Source of the DNA: Xiphophorus maculatus
Lineage: Eukaryota; Chordata; Actinopteri; Cyprinodontiformes; Poeciliidae
Length of the DNA: 64,000 nt
Assembly (NCBI RefSeq): GCF_002775205.1
Contig: NC_036461.1
Coordinates: 15,351,015 to 15,415,014 of the forward strand
Direction of reading: 5' to 3'
Shown here: positions 1 through 10,307 of the stretch, one piece after another
Numbering within the stretch: position 1 is the stretch's first letter
Layout of the letters: each line of letters opens with the position of its first letter
The notes under the pieces: model-generated
Seen by the model: the letters and a program-made list of their open reading frames with translations, nothing else
Told to the model about the DNA's origin: nothing
Database searches by the model: none
Made by a program: the position numbers and the translations under genes

Positions 1-3000
1 GTCCTGCTAGCAATCGGCAGCCCCGGGGCCAGCTTCATCATATGGGCCTGCTGCGGCCTGATAGCCATGCTGGGTGGCCTCTGCTATGCTGAACTGGGGA
101 CGATCATACCAGAGTCTGGAGGGGAGTACATCTACATGCTACGGACAGCTGGAAAAATCACAGCCTTCGTGTTTGTCTTCAGTTTCATCAGTGTCATGAG
201 GCCAGCCAGCGCCACTGGGATCGCCCTGAGCTGCGCTGAATATGTGGTGGCCCCGTTTTATAGTGGCTGCGCCCCTCCACAGCTGGTCTTAAAATGTGTG
301 GCAGCTGTGGCGATCCTGGCCTTGGCTCTGGTCAACTGTCTCAGTGTCCGTTTGGCCACCAGCATCCAGGTGGTCACCATGGCCATTAAAGCACTGACGC
401 TGGCGGTGATCATACTGGGAGGAGCAGTGATGCTTTTTCAGGGCAACACTGCAAACTTTGAGGACTCTTTTGATGAAACGAATGTAGGCGTGAAAGCCAT
501 CGGCATTGCTTTCTATCAGGGCCTGTGGCCTTATGATGGCTGGAATACTTTAAACTATTTAACTGAGGAGCTCAAACGACCAGAAGTAAGACTGATCAGA
601 TTTGCTATTATTTCTTAACAGTTTGCAAAAACATGTAATTAATCTCTTAAAGTGGTCTGGATAAATAGTTATGTGGGATTTCTGAAAGTTTCTTTAAGTT
701 TTTCTTAGGACTTTGACTGCTTTACCTTTTATTCTCTGTATAGTTATTGTTCCTGATAACACTCGCTGGTGGTGTTGGAGTGGAAATGAGTGACAAGTGT
801 AAGAAGCAGCTAATGTCTAAGGAAAAGCTTAGAAAGTCTGAAGAACTGAGCTATGTTACTAAACATGATAGTCATGCTGGGTGGGCTCTGCTGGTCACAT
901 CAGAGCTTGGAAAAGAAATACATCTGTATCTGCTGTTGACTGTGGGGGAAATTTCATGTTTCTTTTCAGTTGCATCAATGTCTGCCTGGTTCTTTTACCA
1001 AAGTTGTAAGAAAATCTTTGAAAGATATGAAAACCCTGAGAAAGATTTCAAGAAAGTCTGGCTTCTTGGACCAAATGAAATTACAAAGTATTGAAACTTC
1101 ATTCCATTTTGTGTGTTGATTCCAGTGAGCTAAAATAACAGAAGAGTTAAAGCTGGTGTTTAATTAACCAAAGCTGCCCCAGCTATAGATACAATGATCC
1201 TAGCAGCTTATATGATGTGAGTTTATGATCAACTGATGGAAGAAAAAACATTTACAACCACACTTTAGTTAATCATATAGTCTGCTGACTTGCTGCCCTC
1301 TGACCAGTTACTGAGGTCTGTGTCTGCAGACTTATTGAGGTTTCTGTTGGAGCTATTTGGTCTCCTTTATTCCAGTTTCCATCATGGCAAATAAAAAAGC
1401 AGAAGCACTGAAAATGAAGCAGGTGATTGGACTGGCTGGAGGCATAGCTATGGTATCGGGAACCATGATCGGTTCTGGGATATTCATGTCCCCACAGTTT
1501 GTTCTGGCCTGCGTGGGAAGCCCTGGAGCGAGTCTGCTGATCTGGGCCCTCTCGGGAGCCGTGGCTCTGTTTGCTGTGCTGTCCTACACCGAACTTGGGA
1601 CCATCCTCCCTGAATCGGGAGGGAAGTTCATCTACATCCTCAAGATATATGGTTCATTTCCTGCTTTCTTCGCCGCTGTCACTTTTATCCTGCTGGTGAA
1701 ACCTTTCAGCATCGCTGCCATGTCCATCAGCATAGCAGAGTATGCCATGGCGCCATTTTACTTCGGCTGTCAGCCTCCCTAGCTGGCTGTGAAATGCACC
1801 GCTGCTGTCGCCATCCTGGTTGTTTCTACTCTCAACATCCTGAATGCCCGCATTGCTGTCAGGGTCCAAGTGACCTTCTTGGTGGCCAAAGTTTTAACAC
1901 TTGCAGTCATTGTGGTTGATGGGATGGTGCAGGTCATAAAGAGCAGCGATGTGTTTATGGAAAATTTAAAAGTTGAAAACTCATTTAAAGAGACAGATTA
2001 CTCTGTGAGCGCTTTGGGGATGGCTTTCTATCAAGGTCTCTGGTCTTATGCTGGCTGGTACAACCTAAATTATGTCACAGAGTCACAGAGGAACTTAAAA
2101 GACCGGAGGTGAGATTTTGGATTGCATTAACTTCATCAGTTCAGTGTGTGGGAATGTTAAACCAACATTAAATCTCATCCTGCAGTTCAAAAACAGGCAT
2201 AATGAATGAAAGAAATAGGATCATTCGTGCTTCAGGACCACTATAGTGACCGGGCTCCATAAAACAGATAGATACCCTTAACTGAGATGAGAGATGTTGT
2301 GGTTGTAATTTATTGGAACAATCTCAGTTTCTATGGATTAGATTGGCTTATGATTGAGTCTTGGCACAAACAAGTGCTGTATGATTTTCCTCATTAATGG
2401 TTATATATTAGGTTATTTTGATGGAAAGCAGTTTTCTTAATTAAAGGTTTAATTACAGCAACCTTAATCATTTGCAGTGCAAATCAGTCTATAAACCATA
2501 TAGCCTAACAAAGCCCTATGTAAAATCTAAGACCATTTTAAAAGATTAAAAGAAAGTTAACATTTTGGAAGAAAATTATTTTTGAGGAGGTATTGTGTAG
2601 AAAGTTTTCGAAAAGGACTTTTTTTTCATGCGCCTGTTTGAGAAAGTAATTTCAACAGTAACATGTTTGATCAAACTCAAGAGTTGGCTTTGTTTCATAT
2701 TTTCACAGGTAAACCTTCCCAGAGCGCTGGTGATAGCCATTTCTCTGGTCACTGGCTTGTACCTGCTGGTGAATGTTAGCTATCTGACGGTGATGACACC
2801 TAATGAGCTCATGTCTTCCACCGCTGTAGCCGTCACCTGGGGGTAAGAGCACGTCTGGTTGCTCAGAGTCTTTAAGTCTGCAAGAATTTCCAGTTTAATC
2901 AGGAACATCTCTCCGTCAGGAACAAGGTGTTGGGAAGCTGGGGTTGGATCATGTCGTTGGCTGCGGCCTTGTCTGCTTTTGGCTCCTTAAACGGGACGTT

Positions 3001-3747
3001 CTTCAGCGGGGGTCGAGTCTGCTTTGTGGCTGCCAGGGAGGGTCACATGGTACCTTCTGTCTATTTCACTTAAACACAAACATCTGTTTACAATAAAGGT
3101 TGTCACACACATTTACAGGGATCCATGTTTGTTTTATAGCCAGATATTCTCTCCATGGCTCACGTCCACCGGCTGACTCCCTCTCCGGCTCTCATCTTCA
3201 CCACTGTGATCTCTTTGGTGGTCCTCATCCCCGGAGACTTTCAGAGTATCGTCAACTACTTCAGGTGAACTTCATCTCACTTTTTCCTTAAATAAATAAA
3301 ACAAAACCATTTTCACTCTATTTTAAACAACTTTTCACTGCTGTTGTTAGTTTCACAGCCTGGTTTTTCTACGCCGTCACTCTGTCTGGACTGATCTATC
3401 TCAAAATAAAGAAACCGGAGCTCCCCAGACCATACAGCGTCAGTGTCACACTCTTATTTTAGCATTTGTAGCAATTCACAGCAGCTCGACATCATGCCTG
3501 TTTCTTGTCCTCACAGGTTCCCATTGTCCTCCCCATACTGATCCTGCTTGTGGCCATTTTCCTTGTTCTGGCCCCCATCATAGACCAACCTCAAATCGAG
3601 TATCTATATGTGGCGTTATTTATCCTAAGTGGCGCTATAGTTTACGTACCTTTCATCCATTTCAAGCTTTGCCCGGGAATGTTTGATAAGGTGACAACGT
3701 TCCTGCAGCTGTTCTTGGAGGTCGCTCCAGCAGAGAAAAACCTCTGA
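1..3747 (+). CDS. SLC7-family light-chain amino-acid transporter (SLC7A9/SLC7A13-like), 5' end outside window
   Basis: Multi-pass plasma-membrane amino-acid exchanger of the heteromeric transporter light-chain family, which normally pairs with an SLC3 heavy chain. Proposed exons: 1-585, 2709-2842, 2920-3049, 3140-3264, 3351-3438, 3517-3747; every junction keeps frame. Exon 1-585 (195 codons) reads from the end of TM1 through [29 protein letters not shown] and [20 protein letters not shown], and ends with a phase-0 GTAAG donor. The 3' exons read [36 protein letters not shown] and end EKNL-stop. They share blocks with human SLC7A9 and also with SLC7A13, so orthology is left open. About 430 residues are visible; with roughly 50 missing at the N-terminus this fits the family length near 480. 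The model skips the broken duplicate at 1384-2109. The alternative is that exon 1-585 belongs to a truncated neighbour. Confidence 0.62.
744..1094 (+). other. Unrecognised open reading block behind a splice-acceptor-like site
   Basis: A pyrimidine-rich tract ending in TAG at 741-743 is followed by an open frame of 116 codons plus a stop. The first ATG in frame is at 786 (103 residues). The peptide has a lysine-rich start ([17 protein letters not shown]), a hydrophobic stretch that could be one or two membrane segments ([20 protein letters not shown]), and a charged tail. I do not recognise the family, and it is not SLC7. It lies between the two SLC7 5' blocks, inside the presumed intron. It could be a small nested exon, a relic, or chance. 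Confidence 0.2.
1384..2109 (+). pseudogene. Duplicated SLC7 5' exon with nonsense and frameshift lesions
   Basis: Second copy of the large SLC7 5' coding block, with its own start codon ([20 protein letters not shown]), the TM1 substrate motif GTMIGSGIF and the TM1-TM6 region. Two lesions are visible. The codon that is CAG in the first copy (APPQL) is TAG at 1780-1782. The 8-mer TCACAGAG occurs twice in tandem at 2075-2082 and 2083-2090; the extra copy shifts the frame just before the conserved EELKRPE. Removing one copy would restore the frame up to the GAG/GTGAG donor at 2109/2110. Apart from these lesions both segments stay open, so decay is recent or limited. An acceptor-like CAG sits just upstream of the ATG. 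The 3' exons that follow are undamaged. Confidence 0.75.
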
Positions 3748-5306
3748 GCTCAAGCTGCTGCAGGTAATCTATGGACAAATAAGCTCCTGAAGCCAATTAC
3801 ATAATTGGTTTAACCGGACAATCAATTATGTAATGTGTTATGTGTTATCTATTTGCACTTATTTAAATTAAAAGATGAGTTATGTGTTGGAAAAAAAAAT
3901 ATTAAAAACAATTTTATGGTAAAAAAAAAAAATCCAGCTTTTAAGATGTTTCTTAAAAGCTGGTGCATTTTTGCTACTGAAAAAGCAAACATTACAATAA
4001 TTTGTTTTAATTCTCAGCAGCTCCTTTATTTGGTTAAAACAAAAATAAAGGTAGATAGATATGATCTCTTCTTATTTGTAGCTGTATATTTCAGATTTCA
4101 GTGAAAGAATCAAAAGGGAAGCAAAGTTGAAATTATCATTACACTTTTAGAAGATGATTGTTGAAGTCTAGTTGGCTTTTATTTCATTATTACTACACTT
4201 TAAAATTACTAACATTAAAATCTTGAATGAGTTACAGAAACATTCAGCTGTATGTCCATTTGAACGACTTTTAATTTGTACAAGTGTACAAATTTTCAGA
4301 TTTTGCTGCAGAATGGCTATGTTAGAGTACAATGAAATAACACTCACTTTTTATGGACATTTTCAAAAACATTTTGACTCTACTTTCTTGCCCAGATTTA
4401 TCTTCATACTCATCTGCAGAAGGCCTTATAGTTTTCTGTTAAATTGCCACAGAGCGCACATTTCACTCTGTAGCCTACCACCTTTGAATTTTTCTTTCAG
4501 AGTGGGATCTAAAGTCTCTTTAATCTCCATCATAAAACGGTGAAGAAAGATAAAATTAACCATTTAGCCCTCAACTGTTTCAACCTACAATTAAATTTGT
4601 TGGATGCAATTTATAGTTTTCCCACAGCTGCAGTTAGATTGAGGACCATCTTCCTGTCTGCCTCTCTGATGAAAAGAATGGTGGCCTGCGTCACAGAAAT
4701 AGCGGGAATCACCATAGCAACCACTTGCTCCATTTTTCTTTAGCTTCTCAGTAGGTCTTTCTGTCTCATATCGATCCATCATGGTTGAAGCCTGTGAAAA
4801 TTCAGCAGCTGAGTAACTCTTCAGCAGCATAGCAAGTTCTTCCATTTTTCTAAATGGCATAAAAGGAAGAGGTTTTAACTTGGAGTTTCAAAATAAGACT
4901 CAGATACTGTATGGGTTTAAATTGGGAGTCTAGCTCTGTCACAGCTGACGTTATTACTAATGTGGCGTTAAATAACTACATTGAGTTATGTTGATTTTTA
5001 GGTAAAACGCAATTTCTAGTTGGCTCAAATCAAACACTCAAAGATTTAGGGTTTTTAAAGGTTTACTAATCGTCTAAAGGAGAAAAAACATTGATGGACA
5101 ATTTGTAGTGACAAAAAATTATTCAGCATAAAACAGGTGAGCTTACGATATGGACGTCCAGTTTCTATATGACCTTGCTCACCTTTATATTCAGTCACTT
5201 GACAAACCACAAGTGGACAGTTTTAAAAACAAGCACTTCTCTACACCAACTTAGCAGTTCTCAACACTGGCTGGATCCAAACACAGTGAAATCGTCTTTG
5301 ATGACA
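3748..5306. other. Intergenic spacer, convergent SLC7 and adprs 3' ends
   Basis: AT-rich DNA between the SLC7 stop and the adprs stop. A plus-strand AATAAA at 4044-4049 is a candidate SLC7 polyadenylation signal. On the minus strand, 4591-4860 is open and begins MPFRKMEELAMLLKSY; an overlapping minus frame continues KMEQVVAMVIPAISVTQAT, which hints at a frame-shifted remnant of a coding sequence I cannot name. I see no RNA gene or clear mobile element. Confidence 0.5.
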
Positions 5307-8300
5307 TCAGTCCTTTTTCTTCTCAGTCCCGTTTGACTCCGATTTGTCCTCACAGCTCTCTGTCTCACTTCTGCCGCCTTGTGACGTCTGGTGGTAAAGC
5401 GCATGAAGCCGCGCTGCATTCATGTCAGCGTCCTCCGCCCCCTCACAGCACCTCATCCACCTCTGAGGAACGGCCTCGACTCCGTAGTGGGCCCCAGCGA
5501 TGGCCCCGGCCATGCAGGCTATGGTGTCTGTGTCACCTCCCAGGGCCAAACTGTATGCTATTGTCCTCTCCAGGCCTCCGTAGCTCTCTGGAAGGTAGTC
5601 CCGTGGCTGAAGGCAGTGGAGGACGCAGAAGATGGCAGTGGGGACAGAGTGTAGAGCTGCGATACCGTTTCCTGGATGTAAAGCAGTGGGGGGAAAAAAA
5701 AAAAGTTAAAAATCAATTCTTCACAAATAAAATGAATTAAACCAATCCTGCCCACAGCCACCACTTTAATTAATGCACTGCAGCTGAACAGAGCACAATA
5801 AAAAACCAACTATTTATATACTTAAACTTTCTGTGTTGAATAACAAATTAGAATGTAAACTGATGGCAAAAACAGATAAATACATATCTGCATAGCAAAA
5901 AATAATAAATGTATAGATAAGAAAATATATTAAAAATGTCAGAAAAACAAATGAAACCCCCAAGAAACAGTAAATGAAAATAGAAAAGTTAAATAAAATT
6001 AAATAAAACATGTGCGTGCTGTTCAGAAAAAGTTTATTGTTGAGAGGTTCTAGCTCTTTTTTGCCCATAATTTAAATGATTTGTTTTGCATCTTTGAATT
6101 TGAGCACGTTTCATTCATAAAGAGATTTACGTTGCTATTAAGTCATTTCTGATTTAAATAATTGATCATATTACTCCAATAAACCACTTATTTTTCTTCA
6201 GCTAGTTGTACTTTCCATCCATCTAAGAACATCAGGACCTGGCTTCTGTGCTTGATCCTAATCCCAAAGCAGGGATCTAATATAATCCCTGGATGTTTGT
6301 TTAATTTACTTACTTTTACTTTTATAATAATACACACAGATAGAAGTTCTCATATGAATTTAAATGACAAAGTGGGGAGGTTTACTGACCGAGTTCAGAA
6401 ATGACTTCCTCTATGCTCACTTTATTTCTGTCCATCAAGTCTCTGACTCTGTGGAGACGCTCACAGAATGGTTTTTCTGCTTCTTTTAGGCTGGAAAGAT
6501 ACAAGACATTCAGAAAACTGCAGAAAGACCACCTTTGGAGTTTTGGATTTTTTGACAAAAATCTAAATTTTCCATTGTGTTTTTTTCTGCAGGAGCTCTT
6601 AAAAGTTTTATTCATTGAGAACTCACATTCTGGCATCACGAAGAGCCTCCTCCTCGCCCTCCACTTCTTCCATCTCTGTTATCAGCCTACTTATGAACTG
6701 CTGAGGAAGGCAGAGCGCCCCCTGGAGGGACAGATGAACAGCCATTGCCTGCAGGACAGCTCCGTTATAACCCAGAGAGCAGGAGTGTGTCAGCATGGCA
6801 CCAAGACAGGCAAACTGCAAAGAAAAATAAACTGTGGAGTGATGATCAACCTCACATTTACATTGGGGATTTTGCTGTTTTTAAACATCACAAGGTCACC
6901 ACTGACCCGTTTAACATCAGGCAAATTAGGAAAAGCCAGCGCGAAGGGGGCTGCTCTCATTGCCCCGCCATTTCCAAACGAGCCCCGACCGTTAAACTGA
7001 TCCCTTGCTGGTTGGTAAACGTCAACAAGCTGGGGGGAGGCAAGTTTCTTCAACACCTGGATCACTCCAGAACCATAACCTCGGCCGGGGGAGGCACTGT
7101 ACTCCTTCGCAAACCTACAAGTGTGGAAAATGCAGGTCAAAATTTTCTGATATCAGACTTAAAATAACCAGGGTTGCTGATGTTGGCATAAGTCTACCTG
7201 CGGGCCAAGTCCTGCTGATCGTATCCAGACCGGTTCAGAAGAGACTGGACCACACAACGCGTCATCGCAGTGTCATCACTGTATTCAAGGACGCCTTTAA
7301 AACACAGAACTCAGATTAAAAATGTTGCTCCTCATCAGGACATGTTATTCTAGCTAAATATACTCCCTACACTCCAGATTAGATTATCTAAGCATCAAAA
7401 ACATATATTATTGTATTACAAAAGATCATCATAAAGTATCAGAAGCCCATTAAAATGTTGTCTACATTGTTTTAAACTGTGTGATTGTGAGTGGGAATAA
7501 AAATAGCAATAGGTATTTTGTTCCATATAACACAGTAGGAGTGTAACAGGTAAACCTTTTATGGATGCAAACTCGACTAAAAACCCACCAGTTTAGGATT
7601 GTATTTGAAACGTAATCAATTATAAATTTATTGATGGAACCTGAATTAATGTCGTGTTTTGATTGTTGATTCTATGTTGCATTGTGTTTCTGTGTTTGAT
7701 ATGATGTAAAGCACTTTGAAATGCCTTGCTGCTGAAATGTGCTATACAAATAAAATTTGATTGATTGATTGATTGATTAATAAAATAGATAGGAAACCGT
7801 GGATCTTCCATGTTAATGGAAGATCTGCAATGACTTTGTGTCAATTGGCTGTGATAAATCTGAGTATAAACAGATTGTATATGGGACTGCTCAAGGCTCA
7901 ATTTTTGAAGCACTTCTATTCAAGAGTTACGGGCTCCCTAAGACACAAAAAACATGTAATTTTTTTTATATTACATGCAAAAGTAAAAATCTGAACTAAC
8001 TGAAGCTCAAAATGACACAGAAGGGTCAGAAACTTAAACTGCTGTGCAAAAATATGGCATGCTCCTAAAGATTTTTCACATTTTCTGATGTCAAAACTAC
8101 AAACAATGTATTTTACTAGAATTTGTGAGATACTATAGCAAAAAGCTACGCTTCTCAACTTTGGAGTCAACTTCCTGAAAACCTGAGATGAGCAGAAATT
8201 ATTGAAAACCAGGAACACAATGATCAGGCTTTTCCTGACTAATACCAATTGTGGTAACATTCACATTTTAAATTATTCAGAGTATCTCTTTGACGATTTA

Positions 8301-8927
8301 AAACATATAAAAGTGGGATGATTGTGTAAGGGTCCTTGAATCAATTGCTAGTCCTTTAAAGGCAGCCGAAGCAGTAGATAGTGGTTTTGAAAGCAACTGA
8401 GAATCAACTGATAAATCCATTAATACATAAAAAATTTGTTGCTCATTTAAAGATTAAATGCAGCAAAATGCATGCTATTTGATGATGTGTCTACAGATCC
8501 AAAATAATCAAACTGACCACTGATCAGTGTCAATGACATGAGAAAAATTTACATTAAAGAAAAGTATTGCTTAAAAAAACTATGTACAGCAAAAAAAACA
8601 GCCTTATAAAGTCATCCTTCTCTAGTTAGAGCTGTGCAATTCAAAGACACAAATTGTGACGGGCTGCTGGAAACAAAATGCCTGTTGAGCTCAATTTCCC
8701 CAAATATAATCTTTAAACGCATTAACTGACTCACAGTTTCCTTTAGTTTCATCTTCCAGGCCGCTCAGGTGCTGCAGTACGGTCTCCATTGGAACCTCCT
8801 CCGCTCCTTCAAACTCTCCACCGACGCAGTCTCCCAGCACAGCCGCCACCAGCGCTCCCCTGAAGCGGGACATAGACGCCGGGGTTCCCGCAGCCGAGGC
8901 CGCTGCTCTCACTGCCATCATTGCCAT
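5307..8927 (-). CDS. adprs: ADP-ribosylserine hydrolase ARH3 (ADPRS/ADPRHL2)
   Basis: Hydrolase that removes ADP-ribose from serine and degrades poly(ADP-ribose), acting in nucleus, cytosol and mitochondria in other vertebrates. Exons in transcript order: 8927-8735, 7294-7198, 7114-6907, 6814-6627, 6490-6390, 5671-5307. Phases agree throughout and give 383 residues (human 363). Exon 1 reads MSRFRGALVAAVLGDCVG, followed by the acidic loop that carries the catalytic glutamate in human ARH3. Exon 2 has YSDDTAM and exon 6 GGDTDTIACMAGAIAG, the two magnesium-binding motifs. Exons 3-4 carry GRGYGSGV, FNGRGSFGNGGAMR and SLGYNGAVLQAMAVHLSLQ. The start chosen is the ATG at 8927, giving MAMMAVRAAA, similar to the alanine-rich human N-terminus; an ATG 4 bases upstream is in another frame. 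The C-terminus has a lysine- and serine-rich extension (TEKKKD) beyond the usual end. zmym4 starts divergently 1.4 kb away. Confidence 0.94.
7640..7779 (+). repeat. LINE/SINE 3' tail with (TTGA)n
   Basis: The stretch around GTAAAGCACTTTGAAATGCC, followed by GCTATACAAATAAAATTTGA and four to five TTGA units, matches my memory of the 3' tail shared by fish L2-type LINEs and their SINEs. No reverse-transcriptase frame is upstream, so this is a 5'-truncated copy. It lies in the intron between adprs exons 1 and 2. Confidence 0.6.
8035..8170 (+). repeat. Possible degenerate Tc1/mariner-type end fragment
   Basis: The order of words (GCAAAAATATGGCATGCTCC, then TTTTTCACATTTTCTGATGTC, then AACTACAAACAATGTATTTTA) resembles the non-coding left part of fish Tc1-like elements. 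There is no transposase frame. It lies in adprs intron 1. The assignment rests on remembered consensus only. Confidence 0.3.
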
Positions 8928-10307
8928 TCATCCGCACCTTCGTCCTACGTCCGGTGAAATATTTACTATATGACAGCGAGAAGGGCCGATGGCAACAAAT
9001 GTCAGTTGAACTCTTGCAACGAAATGCTTCCGGAACCTTGTTTAGTTTCCGGTTAAAGGTTCAGATCGTTCCGCACAGAACCGTGACACCCTAGAATTTC
9101 TTTCCACCACTAATCCATGAATGCGCACTAATCTAGCTCGAGCAACTTCTGGTACTCACATTTCTAACTGGCAAATAACACCGACTACCAAGTGCTACGT
9201 AATATGCGCGCACCAAATTTTGTTAAACATTTGGTTGTTATAACAGATTTGATAATTATATTGAAATTAATTAATGATAATTACAGATATATGTAAAAAC
9301 ATTTTAGTCGGGTTTTTTTTACATATTAAAAATGACGACACAAATAGATTGGTGGAGCTCTGCTGAACAGGAGATCTATTGTAGTTATTATTGATATGAA
9401 TTGAACATTCCAATTTATAACAAGACATCTCAGTGCATTTTACAGAACAATTCAATCTACATACATTCTAACTGATCCTAGTTATCAAACAATGCAGCAA
9501 GTCTACTTGCTATGTAAATAAAAAGTAAAACGTTAATAGCAGGCGAAGAACATTTACTGGTTAGCAGCATTATCCCAGCAAATGCTCCTCTTTAGGTAGG
9601 TACCACAGCCAAATACACCAGACCAGGAGGGGAGAAGAGGGAAACTGAGAAAACATAAAGTTAACAGTTAAAATAAGAGCAAATAATGCTAATTCGAGAG
9701 TAGTAGAAGAATAAAGTATCAGAGTGAAGAACAAGTCAGGATGTCCTCCAGCAGGGATATCTTAGGATAATCTGTATAAGCTTGATCAAAAAGGAACGTT
9801 TTAAACCTACAAACTTCCTAGAAATAGCTAGGAAGGAAAAGCCCGACTGCAGCCTGGCCTCAAGTTGCATTTGTGGTACGTCGGAAAAACGACTAACTTC
9901 TAATGCAGCAAGTTAGTGTGTTGGCCTAATTATAAGCGAGTGTTGGCATTTGAGGGAGGTCTGGAGAAGGGAATCAGTTAACACTGAAAAGCCTTTTTTA
10001 AGGCTTTGATTACAAAATGCCATTTACTACATCGCTAGGAATAAAAAAATAGAAAGGGGGCACTTAGTCTAGGAGTTACGGTAAAGCTTTTTTGATGTAG
10101 TTGTGTATTTTCTGAAAATGTCACTAAATAAAACACTCGGGGTTTAATAGTTGCGTGTATTATTTGTAGAATTAAATTAGCAGCTAGTCCTGATTAAATG
10201 CATCATATTTGTTGTTGGTCCGTCTTGTAGCACCATTGAGGCGGAGGAGGAGGAAAAAAAGAGGAGGTGGGCATCTGGAAGCGCGGTGTCTGCAGCATAA
10301 TTAAAAC
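8928..10307. promoter_or_regulatory. Divergent spacer between adprs and zmym4
   Basis: This 1.38-kb spacer holds both 5' flanks. The adprs side (8930-9200) is comparatively GC-rich and unmethylated-promoter-like. The zmym4 side carries a purine-rich GAGGAGG block just before its ATG. The middle (about 9400-9960) contains words reminiscent of a common fish dispersed repeat (CATCTCAGTGCATTTTACAG, AAAAAGGAACGTTTTAAACC), but I cannot fix its ends. No TATA box is evident for either gene. Confidence 0.4.

Noticed and set aside
5333..5740. Plus-strand frame of 135 codons
   Set aside because: Antisense shadow of adprs exon 6, which matches ARH3 on the minus strand with metal-binding motifs.
6401..7167. 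Plus-strand frames of 140-199 codons
   Set aside because: Antisense to adprs exons 3-5; no family resemblance in the plus frames.
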